A stretch of 12,585 nucleotides of DNA, from the NCBI GenBank assembly GCA_030669525.1, contig DAOVDO010000007.1:1-12585 (forward strand). The letters run 5' to 3'. The notes beneath the pieces were generated by a model, which saw only the letters and a program-made list of their open reading frames with translations, was not told where the DNA came from and did no database searches. A program made the translations under genes and the position numbers. Shown here in pieces: positions 7,161 to 12,585 of the stretch (the stretch's first letter is position 1; the number at the start of each line of letters is the position of its first letter). The DNA comes from Dehalococcoidia bacterium. GTDB taxonomy: Bacteria > Chloroflexota > Dehalococcoidia > GIF9 > AB-539-J10.

Positions 7161-7232
7161 ATGATGGGAGAACCTCGCCCTGCCGTGGCATTGTTACCAC
7201 CCTTGCCTGGTGTGGGGGAGAGGAGGTTATTT
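7161..7232 (+). promoter_or_regulatory. amrS-AMMECR1 spacer with a hairpin that can mask the ribosome site
   Basis: The 72 nt after the amrS stop hold AACCTC (7171-7176) complementary to GAGGTT (7223-7228), which overlaps the AMMECR1 Shine-Dalgarno AGGAGG (7221-7226). Short inner complementary runs (for example GTGG and CCAC) may extend the fold. The frame stays open upstream to ATG 7161, but that extension ([17 protein letters not shown]...) resembles no AMMECR1 N-terminus. I treat it as non-coding. Confidence 0.35.
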
Positions 7233-7748
7233 ATGACAGAGGAACTTCACCCCATAGTGAAACTGGCTAAGGAAACAATAGAAAGCTATATTCGCCTGGG
7301 TAAAACACCTCAACCAGAGGAGCTTACCTCCGAGATGAAAGAACGTGCGGGGGTTTTTGTTTCCATCCACAAGCATGGCAAGTTAAGAGGCTGTCTCGGC
7401 ACCTTTGAACCTGCCAGGGAGAATGTGGCCGGGGAGATTATTGCCAATGCCATTAGCTCCGCTACCAGAGACCCTCGATTCCCACCCGTGGAAGCCTCCG
7501 AGTTAGATGGTTTAGAATATAATGTGGATATTTTGACTGAACCTGAGCCGGTCAGTGACCTGAATCAGCTCGACCCCAGGAAATACGGAGTGATTGTGGA
7601 GAGTGGGTACAGGCGCGGGCTGTTATTGCCCGACCTGGAAGGTGTAGGCAGCGTTGAGGAGCAAATTGCTATCTGTCGTCTTAAGGCAGGCATAGCGGCT
7701 AATGAACCAGTTGGTCTCTATCGGTTTGAGGTAAGAAGATTCAAGTAG
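7233..7748 (+). CDS. amrA: AMMECR1 domain protein (AmmeMemoRadiSam system protein A)
   Basis: A 171-residue single-domain AMMECR1 protein with the diagnostic LRGCLGT motif at residues 51-57 (family: LRGCIGT). It also has RDPRFPPV, the [18 protein letters not shown] strand set and the [22 protein letters not shown] block. The domain usually co-occurs with the AmrS radical SAM enzyme and the MEMO1 dioxygenase-like protein, sometimes fused to the latter. Here it stands alone, 72 nt downstream of amrS. Its biochemical role is not established. The start at 7233 is chosen because AGGAGG (7221-7226) lies 6 nt ahead and the protein then begins [17 protein letters not shown], as expected for the domain. 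The frame extends 24 codons further upstream without family resemblance. Confidence 0.92.
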   Translation: MTEELHPIVKLAKETIESYIRLGKTPQPEELTSEMKERAGVFVSIHKHGKLRGCLGTFEPARENVAGEIIANAISSATRDPRFPPVEASELDGLEYNVDILTEPEPVSDLNQLDPRKYGVIVESGYRRGLLLPDLEGVGSVEEQIAICRLKAGIAANEPVGLYRFEVRRFK

Positions 7749-7757
7749 CTGGTTGTG

Positions 7758-7862
7758 ATGGGAATGTGCAAAGTAGAAAAAAAGGAAGCCCTCGTCACCA
7801 CATGCAATTTAAAGGGAGGCCCACACCACCATTCCCCTTATTTGGCAAGGGACGCGAGGTAA
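7758..7862 (+). CDS. Possible 34-residue leader peptide before the DUF47 gene (doubtful)
   Basis: ATG at 7758 opens a 34-codon frame (MGMCKVEKKEALVTTC..., with a HHH run) ending at TAA 7860-7862, where the DUF47 Shine-Dalgarno begins. It has no convincing ribosome-binding site and no known relatives that I recognise. The overlap of its stop with the downstream AAAGGAGG would allow translational control of the phosphate genes, but chance is equally possible. Confidence 0.15.
   Translation: MGMCKVEKKEALVTTCNLKGGPHHHSPYLARDAR
7760..7859 (+). promoter_or_regulatory. Structured leader candidate upstream of the phosphate-transport pair
   Basis: The gap between AMMECR1 and DUF47 contains several complementary runs. 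GGGAATG (7760-7766) can pair with CATTCCC (7830-7836). CCTCG (7790-7794) can pair with CGAGG (7855-7859). CCCTT (7835-7839) can form a hairpin with AAGGG (7847-7851). The first and third share bases 7835-7836, so the two folds exclude each other, directly before the AAAGGAGG site. I recognise no named riboswitch. This is a by-eye fold only. Confidence 0.25.
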
Positions 7863-7868
7863 AGGAGG
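7861..7868 (+). promoter_or_regulatory. Strong Shine-Dalgarno fixing a TTG start
   Basis: AAAGGAGG lies 6 nt before TTG 7875. No ATG or GTG in the right frame is near, so the site decides the start codon of the DUF47 gene. Confidence 0.8.
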
Positions 7869-7874
7869 TATATT

Positions 7875-8504
7875 TTGGCTAAGTTTTTATTAACCCCCAG
7901 GGACACCAAGTTTTATGACCTGTTTGAGCAGGATACTGACAATCTGGTTGTTGCTGCGGAGAAGCTGGTTGACTTCTTTGAGAATTATGAGGATGTTGAG
8001 GCCAAGGCGAAGGAGATGAAGGGTCTGGAGACCCAGGGTGATACTATAACTCACCAGATAGTGCAGCGTCTACACAGGACTTTTGTGACTCCAATAGACA
8101 GGGAGGATATTGCACTGCTTGCCCACAGTCTGGATGACATAATGGATTTCATTGAGGCAGCAGCCAGGACAGCGTTTCTTTACCACGTTGGGCAACCGAC
8201 GGAGAGGGCGCGGGAACTGGCCCGGATTGTGCTGAGGATGAACTACAAGCTGAAAGAGGTACTGCCTCGCTTGAGACACCGCGACCAGTTTGAGCAAATT
8301 TTGACGGAATGTGTGGAGATTAACAGTCTGGAAAACGAGGCTGATGATGTGCATCATGATGCTATGGCCGAGCTGTTTGATGGTAGCGGGGATGCCTGCG
8401 AGATAATCAAATGGCGTGAGATCTACCAGCATCTGGAGGATGCTACTGACTGTGGTGAGGATGTGGCCAATATCCTGGAGGGTATAGTGTTAAAGAATGC
8501 CTGA
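7875..8504 (+). CDS. DUF47 family PhoU-like protein, PiT transporter accessory
   Basis: A 209-residue, all-helical cytoplasmic protein of the DUF47/PhoU-like family (usual length about 205-215). These proteins are typically encoded with PiT phosphate permeases and are thought to regulate or assist them. Family features are seen in ETQGDTITHQIVQRLHRTF followed by VTPIDREDIALLAHSLDD (about residues 55-92) and ENEADDVHHDAMAELF (about 152-167). These hold the paired E..D repeats that bind metal clusters in PhoU-like folds. It uses a TTG start at 7875, supported by AAAGGAGG (7861-7868) 6 nt upstream and by the family-like sequence beginning right there. Its last 8 nt overlap the pit gene, so the two are co-translated. 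No Pho-box-like repeat was recognised upstream. Confidence 0.9.
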   Translation: MAKFLLTPRDTKFYDLFEQDTDNLVVAAEKLVDFFENYEDVEAKAKEMKGLETQGDTITHQIVQRLHRTFVTPIDREDIALLAHSLDDIMDFIEAAARTAFLYHVGQPTERARELARIVLRMNYKLKEVLPRLRHRDQFEQILTECVEINSLENEADDVHHDAMAELFDGSGDACEIIKWREIYQHLEDATDCGEDVANILEGIVLKNA

Positions 8505-9489
8505 ACCGCTGGCGCTGTTAATAGTGGTAATCGTAGCTGCCATTGGCTTCGGTATCGCCAACGGTTTTAATGATGCCGCTAATGCTATCGCCACGGTGAT
8601 TGGCACCCGTACTCTTTCCCCCAGGGCTGCTGTAATCATGGCAGCCATTTGTGAGTTCATTGGTGCCGCCACGGGCACCGCGGTGGCTATAACCATCGGC
8701 AAGGGGATTGTTAGTGCTCAATTTCTGGACATGAGCGTTGTGCTTGCCGGAGTTGGTGCGATTATCATCTGGGCGGTGCTGGCAACACGGTATGGCATGC
8801 CCATTAGTTTGACCCATGGATTGGTGGCGGGGTTGGTGGGGGCTGGCATCGCCACCAGCGGTACACAGGCTATCGTTTGGAAGGTTTTGGTGACGGTGAT
8901 TTCCGCCGTTGGTATTGCACCTCTGCTGGGCCTTGCCAGTGGTTTTCTGGTGATGGTGGCTATATTGTGGATTTTTCGTGGGACTGCGCCCGGGAAAGTA
9001 CAGAATATTTTCAGGCGTATGCAAATCCTTTCGGCAGCCTTCCTGGCTTACAGTCACGGTAAAAACGATGGGCAGATGCCTATTGGCTTAATAGCTATGG
9101 CTTTGATGGTGTATAGTGGAACTGGCGAGTTTCACATTCCATTCTGGGCTGTCATCGTTTCGGCAGCCTCGATAAGCATTGGTACCGCAATGGGAGGGCA
9201 GCGAGTTATCAAGACTGTGGGATTGCAGATGACCACACTGCGTCCTGCCCAGGGATTTGCCGCCAACGTGTCGTCGGCTGCTATTATTGAGATTGCATCA
9301 CGTTTGGGTATTCCGGTGAGCACCACGCATTGCGCCAGCACAGCGATTATGGGGGTGGGTGCTACCAGACGTCTTTCGGCGGTGAGGTGGGGGATAGCCA
9401 GAAATATCGTGCTGACCTGGATTTTAACTTTCCCTGCCTGTGGTATACTCGGCTGGATTATCGCTACTATCCTGAAGCTTGCCCTGTAG
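8497..9489 (+). CDS. PiT-family inorganic phosphate transporter
   Basis: A 330-residue integral membrane protein, mostly hydrophobic, with about ten candidate membrane helices. PiT proteins move phosphate (often as metal-phosphate) by coupling to H+ or Na+. The two inverted family signatures are present. GFGIANGFNDAANAIATVIG is near residue 17, with RTLSPRAA after it. The second half has AYSHGKNDGQMPIGLIAMAL (about 187-206), a variant of the usual HG(A/S)ND-Q motif with Lys. PVSTTHCASTAIMGVG (about 274-289) is the conserved C-terminal STTH block. The start overlaps the DUF47 gene by 8 nt and lacks a close Shine-Dalgarno (GGAGGG lies about 16 nt upstream), consistent with coupling. The transported ion and affinity cannot be told from sequence. 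Confidence 0.93.
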   Translation: MPEPLALLIVVIVAAIGFGIANGFNDAANAIATVIGTRTLSPRAAVIMAAICEFIGAATGTAVAITIGKGIVSAQFLDMSVVLAGVGAIIIWAVLATRYGMPISLTHGLVAGLVGAGIATSGTQAIVWKVLVTVISAVGIAPLLGLASGFLVMVAILWIFRGTAPGKVQNIFRRMQILSAAFLAYSHGKNDGQMPIGLIAMALMVYSGTGEFHIPFWAVIVSAASISIGTAMGGQRVIKTVGLQMTTLRPAQGFAANVSSAAIIEIASRLGIPVSTTHCASTAIMGVGATRRLSAVRWGIARNIVLTWILTFPACGILGWIIATILKLAL

Positions 9490-9602
9490 GTTGGGGATGA
9501 ACACCATCGCTTCTGCTACACCACTAACTATATCAATGCTTCTGTTATGTGAGATTTACCTCATTTTAATAGGTGACCCACATGTATCACGGCTCAGCCA
9601 GC
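9490..9602. other. Convergent intergenic gap without a clear terminator
   Basis: The 113 nt between pit and the convergent radical SAM gene contain only a weak candidate (GTGAG at about 9549-9553, loop, CTCAT followed by TTTTAAT). No strong bidirectional terminator or gene is visible. Confidence 0.4.
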
Positions 9603-10940
9603 CTACTTGAGGTCACCTCTTGCCTTAGCCATGTTATGGTAATTGACATTTGAGCCGTAAGCCAGTGAAGCGGCGGCTAGATTTTTAGTGGCATGCAGTG
9701 TCTTGGCAAACTTGTGCCGAATAGACCAATGAGAGTAAACACGACGAGTGCCTTCCCGCGTTATAGCTAAAAACTGTTGTGGTGTCATCAATGCCGGTCT
9801 GTAGACAACGTTCATCAGGTCATAGAGCTCCCAATCAGCCGGGAAGTTGGTATAGAGCAACCGTCCCTCATCCCGTATCCGGTTAAACAGCCGCGTCCCT
9901 GGCAACGGTGTCAAGTAGCTCAACTGTACCGCATCAACCCCGCTGTGCAGTATATAGTCAGTACGGCGGCGCAGCCTCTCTGTCGTATCGCTATCCATTC
10001 CATAGATAAAGGCACCCAGTACGGCAATGCCATGGCGATTGATGCGCTTGAAGACTTCTCTGTAGCCATCCTTCCCTTTCTTCAGGTTCAATTTCTTGCC
10101 TATCTCCTTAAGTGCATCATTGTCCTCTGCTTCCACACCAAGGAAAACCATGAGGCAGCCGCTTCTGGCAGCGTACTTTAGCACTTCCTCGTTGTCGGCG
10201 AAGTTTAGTGATGCCTGGCACCACCAATCTTTTTTAATTCCACGTTCGATAATCCCCTTGAATAATGCGATAGCTCTTTTCTCAGCTCCTTTCCCATAGC
10301 CAATAATGTTATCGTCAATAAAGAAAACCCTTTTTTGCTGAATGGTTTCCAGTTCGTCCAGTACCTCGCCTACCGGCCGTTGGCGATAGTGGCGACCGTT
10401 AAAGGTGCTTACCGAGCAGAACTCGCAATCCATGGGACAGCCCCTGGAGGTCTGAATGGTGCCGAACACGTACTCGGGGCGAAACAGGTTGCGACGCGGC
10501 TGAACCATACCCGCCAGGTCCAGCCAGCTCCCCTGGTAGGTATGTTGCATCCCACCGCCGATAAAATCGGCGATTACCTGAGGCCAGACGCTCTCCGCTT
10601 CACCAATGACCACGGTATCCACATAGCGCAGTGCCTCTTCAGGAAGCATTGAGGCATGAATGCCACCCATCACGGTGGGGATGCCACGTTCTCTGTAGAT
10701 GCCAGCAATCTCATAGGCTCGAGGAGCAGAAGCAGTGAAGGCAGTTATGCCAACAAGATCAGCTTCCTGGTAGTTGAAGGGCTCGAAATTCTCATCAACT
10801 AAGGCTACTTCCCAGCTATCAGGTGTCAGGGCAGCAAGTATTCCCAGTGCCATCGGTGGGAAACGGGAGCTAAGGTTTACAGTTAGCCCTGCGCGGTTGG
10901 GATTAACAGGATTGATTAGGAGCAATTTGCGTCTGCTCAT
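9603..10940 (-). CDS. B12-binding-domain radical SAM protein, function unknown
   Basis: A 445-residue protein of the cobalamin-dependent (class B-like) radical SAM group. Residues about 1-150 form a Rossmann-type B12-binding domain: KLLLINPVNP, VALVDENFEP, ADLVGITAFTASAPRAYEIA, VMGGIHASMLPEEAL, and VVIGEAESVWP. It lacks the DxHxxG base-on motif, as is usual in this group. The radical SAM barrel follows with CX3CX2C at C168, C172, C175 (SRGCPMDCEFCSV), the FFIDDNIIG strand and the FLGVEAEDND / GAFIYGMDSDT segments. The C-terminal ~100 residues (LTPLPGTRLFNRIRDEGRL onward) match the common tail of such proteins, including methyltransferases and hopanoid or lipid tailoring enzymes. The substrate cannot be assigned, and no partner gene lies next to it. 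No Shine-Dalgarno is obvious; a weak promoter (TATAGT at 10983-10978) may lie upstream. Confidence 0.85.
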   Translation of the reverse strand: MSRRKLLLINPVNPNRAGLTVNLSSRFPPMALGILAALTPDSWEVALVDENFEPFNYQEADLVGITAFTASAPRAYEIAGIYRERGIPTVMGGIHASMLPEEALRYVDTVVIGEAESVWPQVIADFIGGGMQHTYQGSWLDLAGMVQPRRNLFRPEYVFGTIQTSRGCPMDCEFCSVSTFNGRHYRQRPVGEVLDELETIQQKRVFFIDDNIIGYGKGAEKRAIALFKGIIERGIKKDWWCQASLNFADNEEVLKYAARSGCLMVFLGVEAEDNDALKEIGKKLNLKKGKDGYREVFKRINRHGIAVLGAFIYGMDSDTTERLRRRTDYILHSGVDAVQLSYLTPLPGTRLFNRIRDEGRLLYTNFPADWELYDLMNVVYRPALMTPQQFLAITREGTRRVYSHWSIRHKFAKTLHATKNLAAASLAYGSNVNYHNMAKARGDLK

Positions 10941-11206
10941 ACTATATCTCAGTCTTCAACGTCTTCACCCTAAAATTACTATATTCGTGCCACATATATG
11001 TCGCAGTTTTGCATAGCGTCTGAGTTGTGCCATTTTAGGTTCATCCAATCAACTCATTCCTGATATGCCGTATCGAAGGCTATTATGGATAGCGAACGGA
11101 GAAGTCGGTGTCTCATTCTTTATTCTATTATTCTACCATTGTATTTCTTATATTGAAAATTGAACGTACTCGTCCTCATGATCAGTGATACTCTGTTTCC
11201 TCTACT
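10941..11206. other. AT-rich intergenic stretch, no gene seen
   Basis: About 265 nt between the radical SAM gene and the repeat cluster. Both strands are broken by stops. I see only a weak minus-strand promoter (TATAGT 10983-10978 with CTGCGA 11006-11001) and a short direct repeat, GTCTTCA, at 10952-10958 and 10961-10967. No tRNA or structured RNA was recognised. Confidence 0.5.
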
Positions 11207-11290
11207 GTCTTTGCGAGGCAGCTGTGCTGCCGTGGCAATCTTATCCCGCCCCCCACCGGGATTGCCGCGCCTTCGGCTCGCAATGACAAA
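11207..11290. repeat. Inverted pair of a TTGCGAG...GGCAATC palindromic repeat (REP/MITE-like)
   Basis: Two copies of one motif face each other. The left copy runs TGTCTTTGCGAG to GGCAATC (11207-11240). The right copy, read on the minus strand from 11290, runs TTTGTCATTGCGAG to GGCAATC. The left copy contains a perfect 6-bp hairpin GGCAGC-tgt-GCTGCC (11217-11231), the right one a GCC-ttc-GGC. Repeats with TCATTGCGAG...GGCAATC ends are common, non-coding and multicopy in many environmental bacterial genomes. The copies differ in the middle, so the element is old or recombined. Confidence 0.75.
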
Positions 11291-11392
11291 GTAAGGTAGG
11301 CTCGCAATGACAAAGTAAGGTAGGCTTGAAATGACAAAACAGGGTAGGCTCGCAATGACAAAGTGAGGTAGGCTCGCAGCGACAAAATCGGA
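11275..11392. repeat. 24-bp tandem repeat, about 4.7 copies
   Basis: Units start at 11275, 11299, 11323, 11347 and 11371. The consensus reads GGCTCGCAATGACAAAGTAA then GGTA. Units 1 and 2 are identical, unit 3 differs at five positions, unit 4 at one, and unit 5 is partial and degraded. The first 14 bases after GG are the outer end of the adjacent palindromic repeat. Because the unit is a multiple of three, the minus strand stays open as an 8-residue repeat (LSLRAYLT-like), which I judge not to be a gene. Confidence 0.9.
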
Positions 11393-11421
11393 TTGTCATT
11401 ATAGAACACCTGTACTAATAT
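11393..11421 (+). promoter_or_regulatory. Candidate promoter of the terminase-like module
   Basis: TTGTCA (11393-11398, 5 of 6) and TAATAT (11416-11421, 4 of 6) are separated by 17 nt. The predicted start near 11428 gives a short leader with AGGGAG (11444-11449) 5 nt before the ATG at 11455. It begins where the tandem repeat ends. Confidence 0.45.
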
Positions 11422-11454
11422 TTAACTTCCTGGACATGTAATGAGGGAGTTTGA

Positions 11455-11685
11455 ATGAAGTTATTACAGGTGGCTCTGGAAAAACAGGATTACAATCTGG
11501 CGGCTTATATACTGGTCTATGGACTGATAAAGACACAGGTGGCTCTGTCCTGTGAAGGGAAGGGGTTACCCTCCTCTGCCTGTCCAGTTGAAATGGAAGC
11601 TCACATTAATGCTCCCTTCACCTGGACAGGGGGGCGAGGCAAAACTCATGGCGAAAGGCAAAGCAAAAGGCAGCGGGAAAGTTAG
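11455..11685 (+). CDS. Small protein of unknown function, C-terminus probably altered by a repeat insertion
   Basis: A 76-residue frame with a good Shine-Dalgarno (AGGGAG, 5 nt spacing). The first ~28 residues (MKLLQVALEKQDYNLAAYIL then VYGLIKTQ) look like a compact amphipathic helical protein, as in small genes that precede phage-like packaging genes. I cannot name a family. From about residue 29 the composition changes abruptly to Cys, Gly, Pro, Ser and Trp, with no helical pattern. This part coincides with the nested inverted repeat at 11543-11631 and runs 38 nt into the next gene in another frame. I infer that a repeat insertion or duplication replaced the original 3' end. The 13-base run ACAGGTGGCTCTG occurs twice in frame, 69 nt apart (11466 and 11535), encoding QVAL both times. 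Confidence 0.55.
   Translation: MKLLQVALEKQDYNLAAYILVYGLIKTQVALSCEGKGLPSSACPVEMEAHINAPFTWTGGRGKTHGERQSKRQRES
11543..11631. repeat. Nested inverted repeat with two alternative stems
   Basis: GTGAAGGGA (11552-11560) pairs with TCCCTTCAC (11613-11621), and CTGTCC (11545-11550) with GGACAG (11624-11629), giving a 15-bp imperfect stem. The same right arm can instead pair with CCTGTCCAG (11579-11587) through CTGGACAGG (11622-11630), since 11579-11597 is a third related copy. It overlaps the 3' part of the small gene and ends 17 nt before the next start codon. It may be a small palindromic insertion or a regulatory fold. Confidence 0.6.
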
Positions 11686-12001
11686 TCGGCGGGAATTCTA
11701 CAGCCGGGTGCTGGATGAGGCGGAAAGGTTTGAGCTTGAGCAGGCTTCACAGATTGAGGGGATTGACCAGGAAATTGCTCTGCTGCGCGTTAAGTTCATG
11801 GAATTGCTGAAAAAACATCCAGATAGAATTGACCAGCACTTTGAGGCGGCAAATATTATCGCCCGCCTGGTCAAGATCAAGTATCAAATCAGCAAAGAGC
11901 AGAAGCACTCCCTCAAGGAGGCCATCACCCGGGTATTGACCGAGGTCGCCGCACCCCTGGGCGTCGGCATCGGTATGGGCGTAGGGGTTAAATTGAAATG
12001 A
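11648..12001 (+). CDS. Helical 117-residue protein, possible terminase small-subunit analogue
   Basis: A Lys-rich N-terminus (MAKGKAKGSGK) precedes a long charged helical region. This runs from SRREFYSRVLDEAERFELEQ through IDQEIALLRVKFMELLKKHP and NIIARLVKIKYQISKEQKHS to about residue 98. It ends in a Gly-rich tail (APLGVGIGMGVGVKLK). There is no signal peptide. It sits directly before, and overlaps by ATGA, a terminase-like ATPase. The position is that of a small subunit or DNA-recognition partner, but I recognise no motif that proves this. The start at 11648 is chosen because GCGAGG (11634-11639) lies 8 nt ahead and the basic N-terminus begins there; the frame is open 96 nt further upstream only through the inverted repeat. 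Confidence 0.6.
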   Translation: MAKGKAKGSGKVSRREFYSRVLDEAERFELEQASQIEGIDQEIALLRVKFMELLKKHPDRIDQHFEAANIIARLVKIKYQISKEQKHSLKEAITRVLTEVAAPLGVGIGMGVGVKLK

Positions 12002-12585
12002 TTTTAAGACCTTACCAGCAGGAAGTAGCCAGAGCGGTCCTGGACAGCATCCAGGGAAGCAAGGGTTTGACCTTTTCCGTGGAGATCGCCCGCCAGGGCG
12101 GTAAGAACGAGCTGTCTGCCCACCTGGAAGTCCTGCTATTAACCTTCTGCCAGCCTGGTATACCGTATAACTTCCCTCCGGGTGGCAGTATCATCAAGTG
12201 CTCACCGACCTTCAAGCCTCAGACGATTATCTCCATGCAGCGATTAAAAGAACGCCTGGACGACTTCGGCTTCAACGGAATTTATTTTACCGAGATGGGT
12301 TACATCGTCAGGCTGGCAGGGTCCAGGGCGATATTCCTGTCAGCCGATGCCTCAGCCTCCGTTGTGGGCCACACCGCCGATATACTGCTTGAGATAGACG
12401 AGTCCCAGGACGTCAGCAAGGAGAAATACAGCAAGGAGTTCCGACCCATGGGGAGCTCGACCAATGTCACCACCATTCACTATGGGACTACCTGGGACGA
12501 TACCACCCTGCTGGAGGAAATCAAGCAGACCAACCTGGAGCTGGAGAAGAAGGACGGTATCAGGCGCCACTTCAGCTATGACTGG
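11998..12585 (+). CDS. Phage terminase large subunit-like ATPase, N-terminal part (runs off right edge)
   Basis: 196 codons of an open frame cut by the window end. It begins MILRPYQQEVARAVLDSIQG and has EIARQGGKNELSA (about residues 30-42), a variant Walker A of the R-Q-x-GK-(S/T/N) type used by phage terminases. It continues with SPTFKPQT (about 71-78), a FLSADASASVVGHTADI segment, and LLEIDESQDV (about 135-144), a Walker B with catalytic Glu. HYGTTWDDTTLLEEI (about 165-179) resembles the coupling motif region. This order fits terminase large subunits or related DNA-translocating ATPases; the nuclease domain would lie beyond the edge. Third codon positions are mostly C or G, unlike the chromosomal genes to the left. 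That suggests acquired (prophage or phage-relic) DNA. The ATG overlaps the previous stop (ATGA). Confidence 0.72.
   Translation, partial: MILRPYQQEVARAVLDSIQGSKGLTFSVEIARQGGKNELSAHLEVLLLTFCQPGIPYNFPPGGSIIKCSPTFKPQTIISMQRLKERLDDFGFNGIYFTEMGYIVRLAGSRAIFLSADASASVVGHTADILLEIDESQDVSKEKYSKEFRPMGSSTNVTTIHYGTTWDDTTLLEEIKQTNLELEKKDGIRRHFSYDW

Noticed and set aside
7161..7232. N-terminal 24-residue extension of AMMECR1 from ATG 7161
   Set aside because: No Shine-Dalgarno-supported start and no family likeness; AGGAGG 6 nt before ATG 7233 defines the start.
8518..9057. 179-codon minus-strand frame opposite the phosphate transporter
   Set aside because: Antisense shadow of a clear PiT gene; its product is low-complexity Asn/Gly/His/Gln-rich as expected for an antisense reading.
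11031..11058. T-loop-like GGTTCATCC suggesting a tRNA
   Set aside because: No matching acceptor, D-arm or anticodon stem could be found around it.
11275..11392. Possible short CRISPR array
   Set aside because: The 24-bp units are directly abutting with no unique spacers, and there are no cas genes; it is a simple tandem repeat.
11182..11409. Minus-strand 75-codon frame with an 8-residue repeat (LSLRAYLT-like)
   Set aside because: It arises because the 24-bp tandem unit is divisible by three; the rest crosses the palindromic element, with no ribosome site or plausible fold.

Overview
The window reads as a bacterial chromosome segment, most likely from an uncultivated Chloroflexota of the Dehalococcoidia type. 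This is inferred from gene content (V/A-type ATPase, AmmeMemoRadiSam enzymes, a secreted peptidase-MA protein, B12-binding radical SAM) and was not checked by any search. Most genes are ordinary housekeeping genes. The last 1.1 kb differs: repeats, then a small phage-terminase-like module with more G/C-ending codons.

Layout. Positions 1-572 (minus) hold the start of a V-type ATPase operon: a small coiled-coil peripheral-stalk subunit, then the N-terminus of subunit I running off the left edge. A strong sigma70-type promoter drives it from a divergent intergenic region. On the plus strand, 767-5428 is a tight array: endonuclease V, peptide chain release factor 2 (with the classical +1 programmed frameshift, so a simple reading misses its first 35 residues), a secreted HExxH peptidase-MA-like protein and a peptide-binding lipoprotein without permease genes. 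Dephospho-CoA kinase lies tail-to-tail on the minus strand (5442-6038/6044). Then come AmrS radical SAM enzyme and AMMECR1 protein (6138-7748), and a PhoU-like DUF47 protein with an overlapping PiT phosphate transporter (7875-9489). A B12-binding radical SAM protein is convergent with the transporter (9603-10940, minus).

Positions 10941-11454 carry no credible gene. They hold an inverted pair of a TTGCGAG...GGCAATC palindromic repeat, whose outer end has been reiterated into about 4.7 copies of a 24-bp tandem repeat. At 11455-12585 follow a small conserved-looking gene whose 3' end is overwritten by a nested inverted repeat, a 117-aa helical protein and the N-terminal half of a terminase-like ATPase.

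The most interesting system-level signal is in translation initiation. Three independent transcription-unit heads (endV, coaE, amrS) each have a perfect TATAAT ending 8-9 nt before an in-frame ATG and no Shine-Dalgarno. Other starts nearby have strong AGGAGG-type sites. This suggests mixed leaderless and leadered gene expression and revises three start codons. No wholly new defence or metabolic system is evident.
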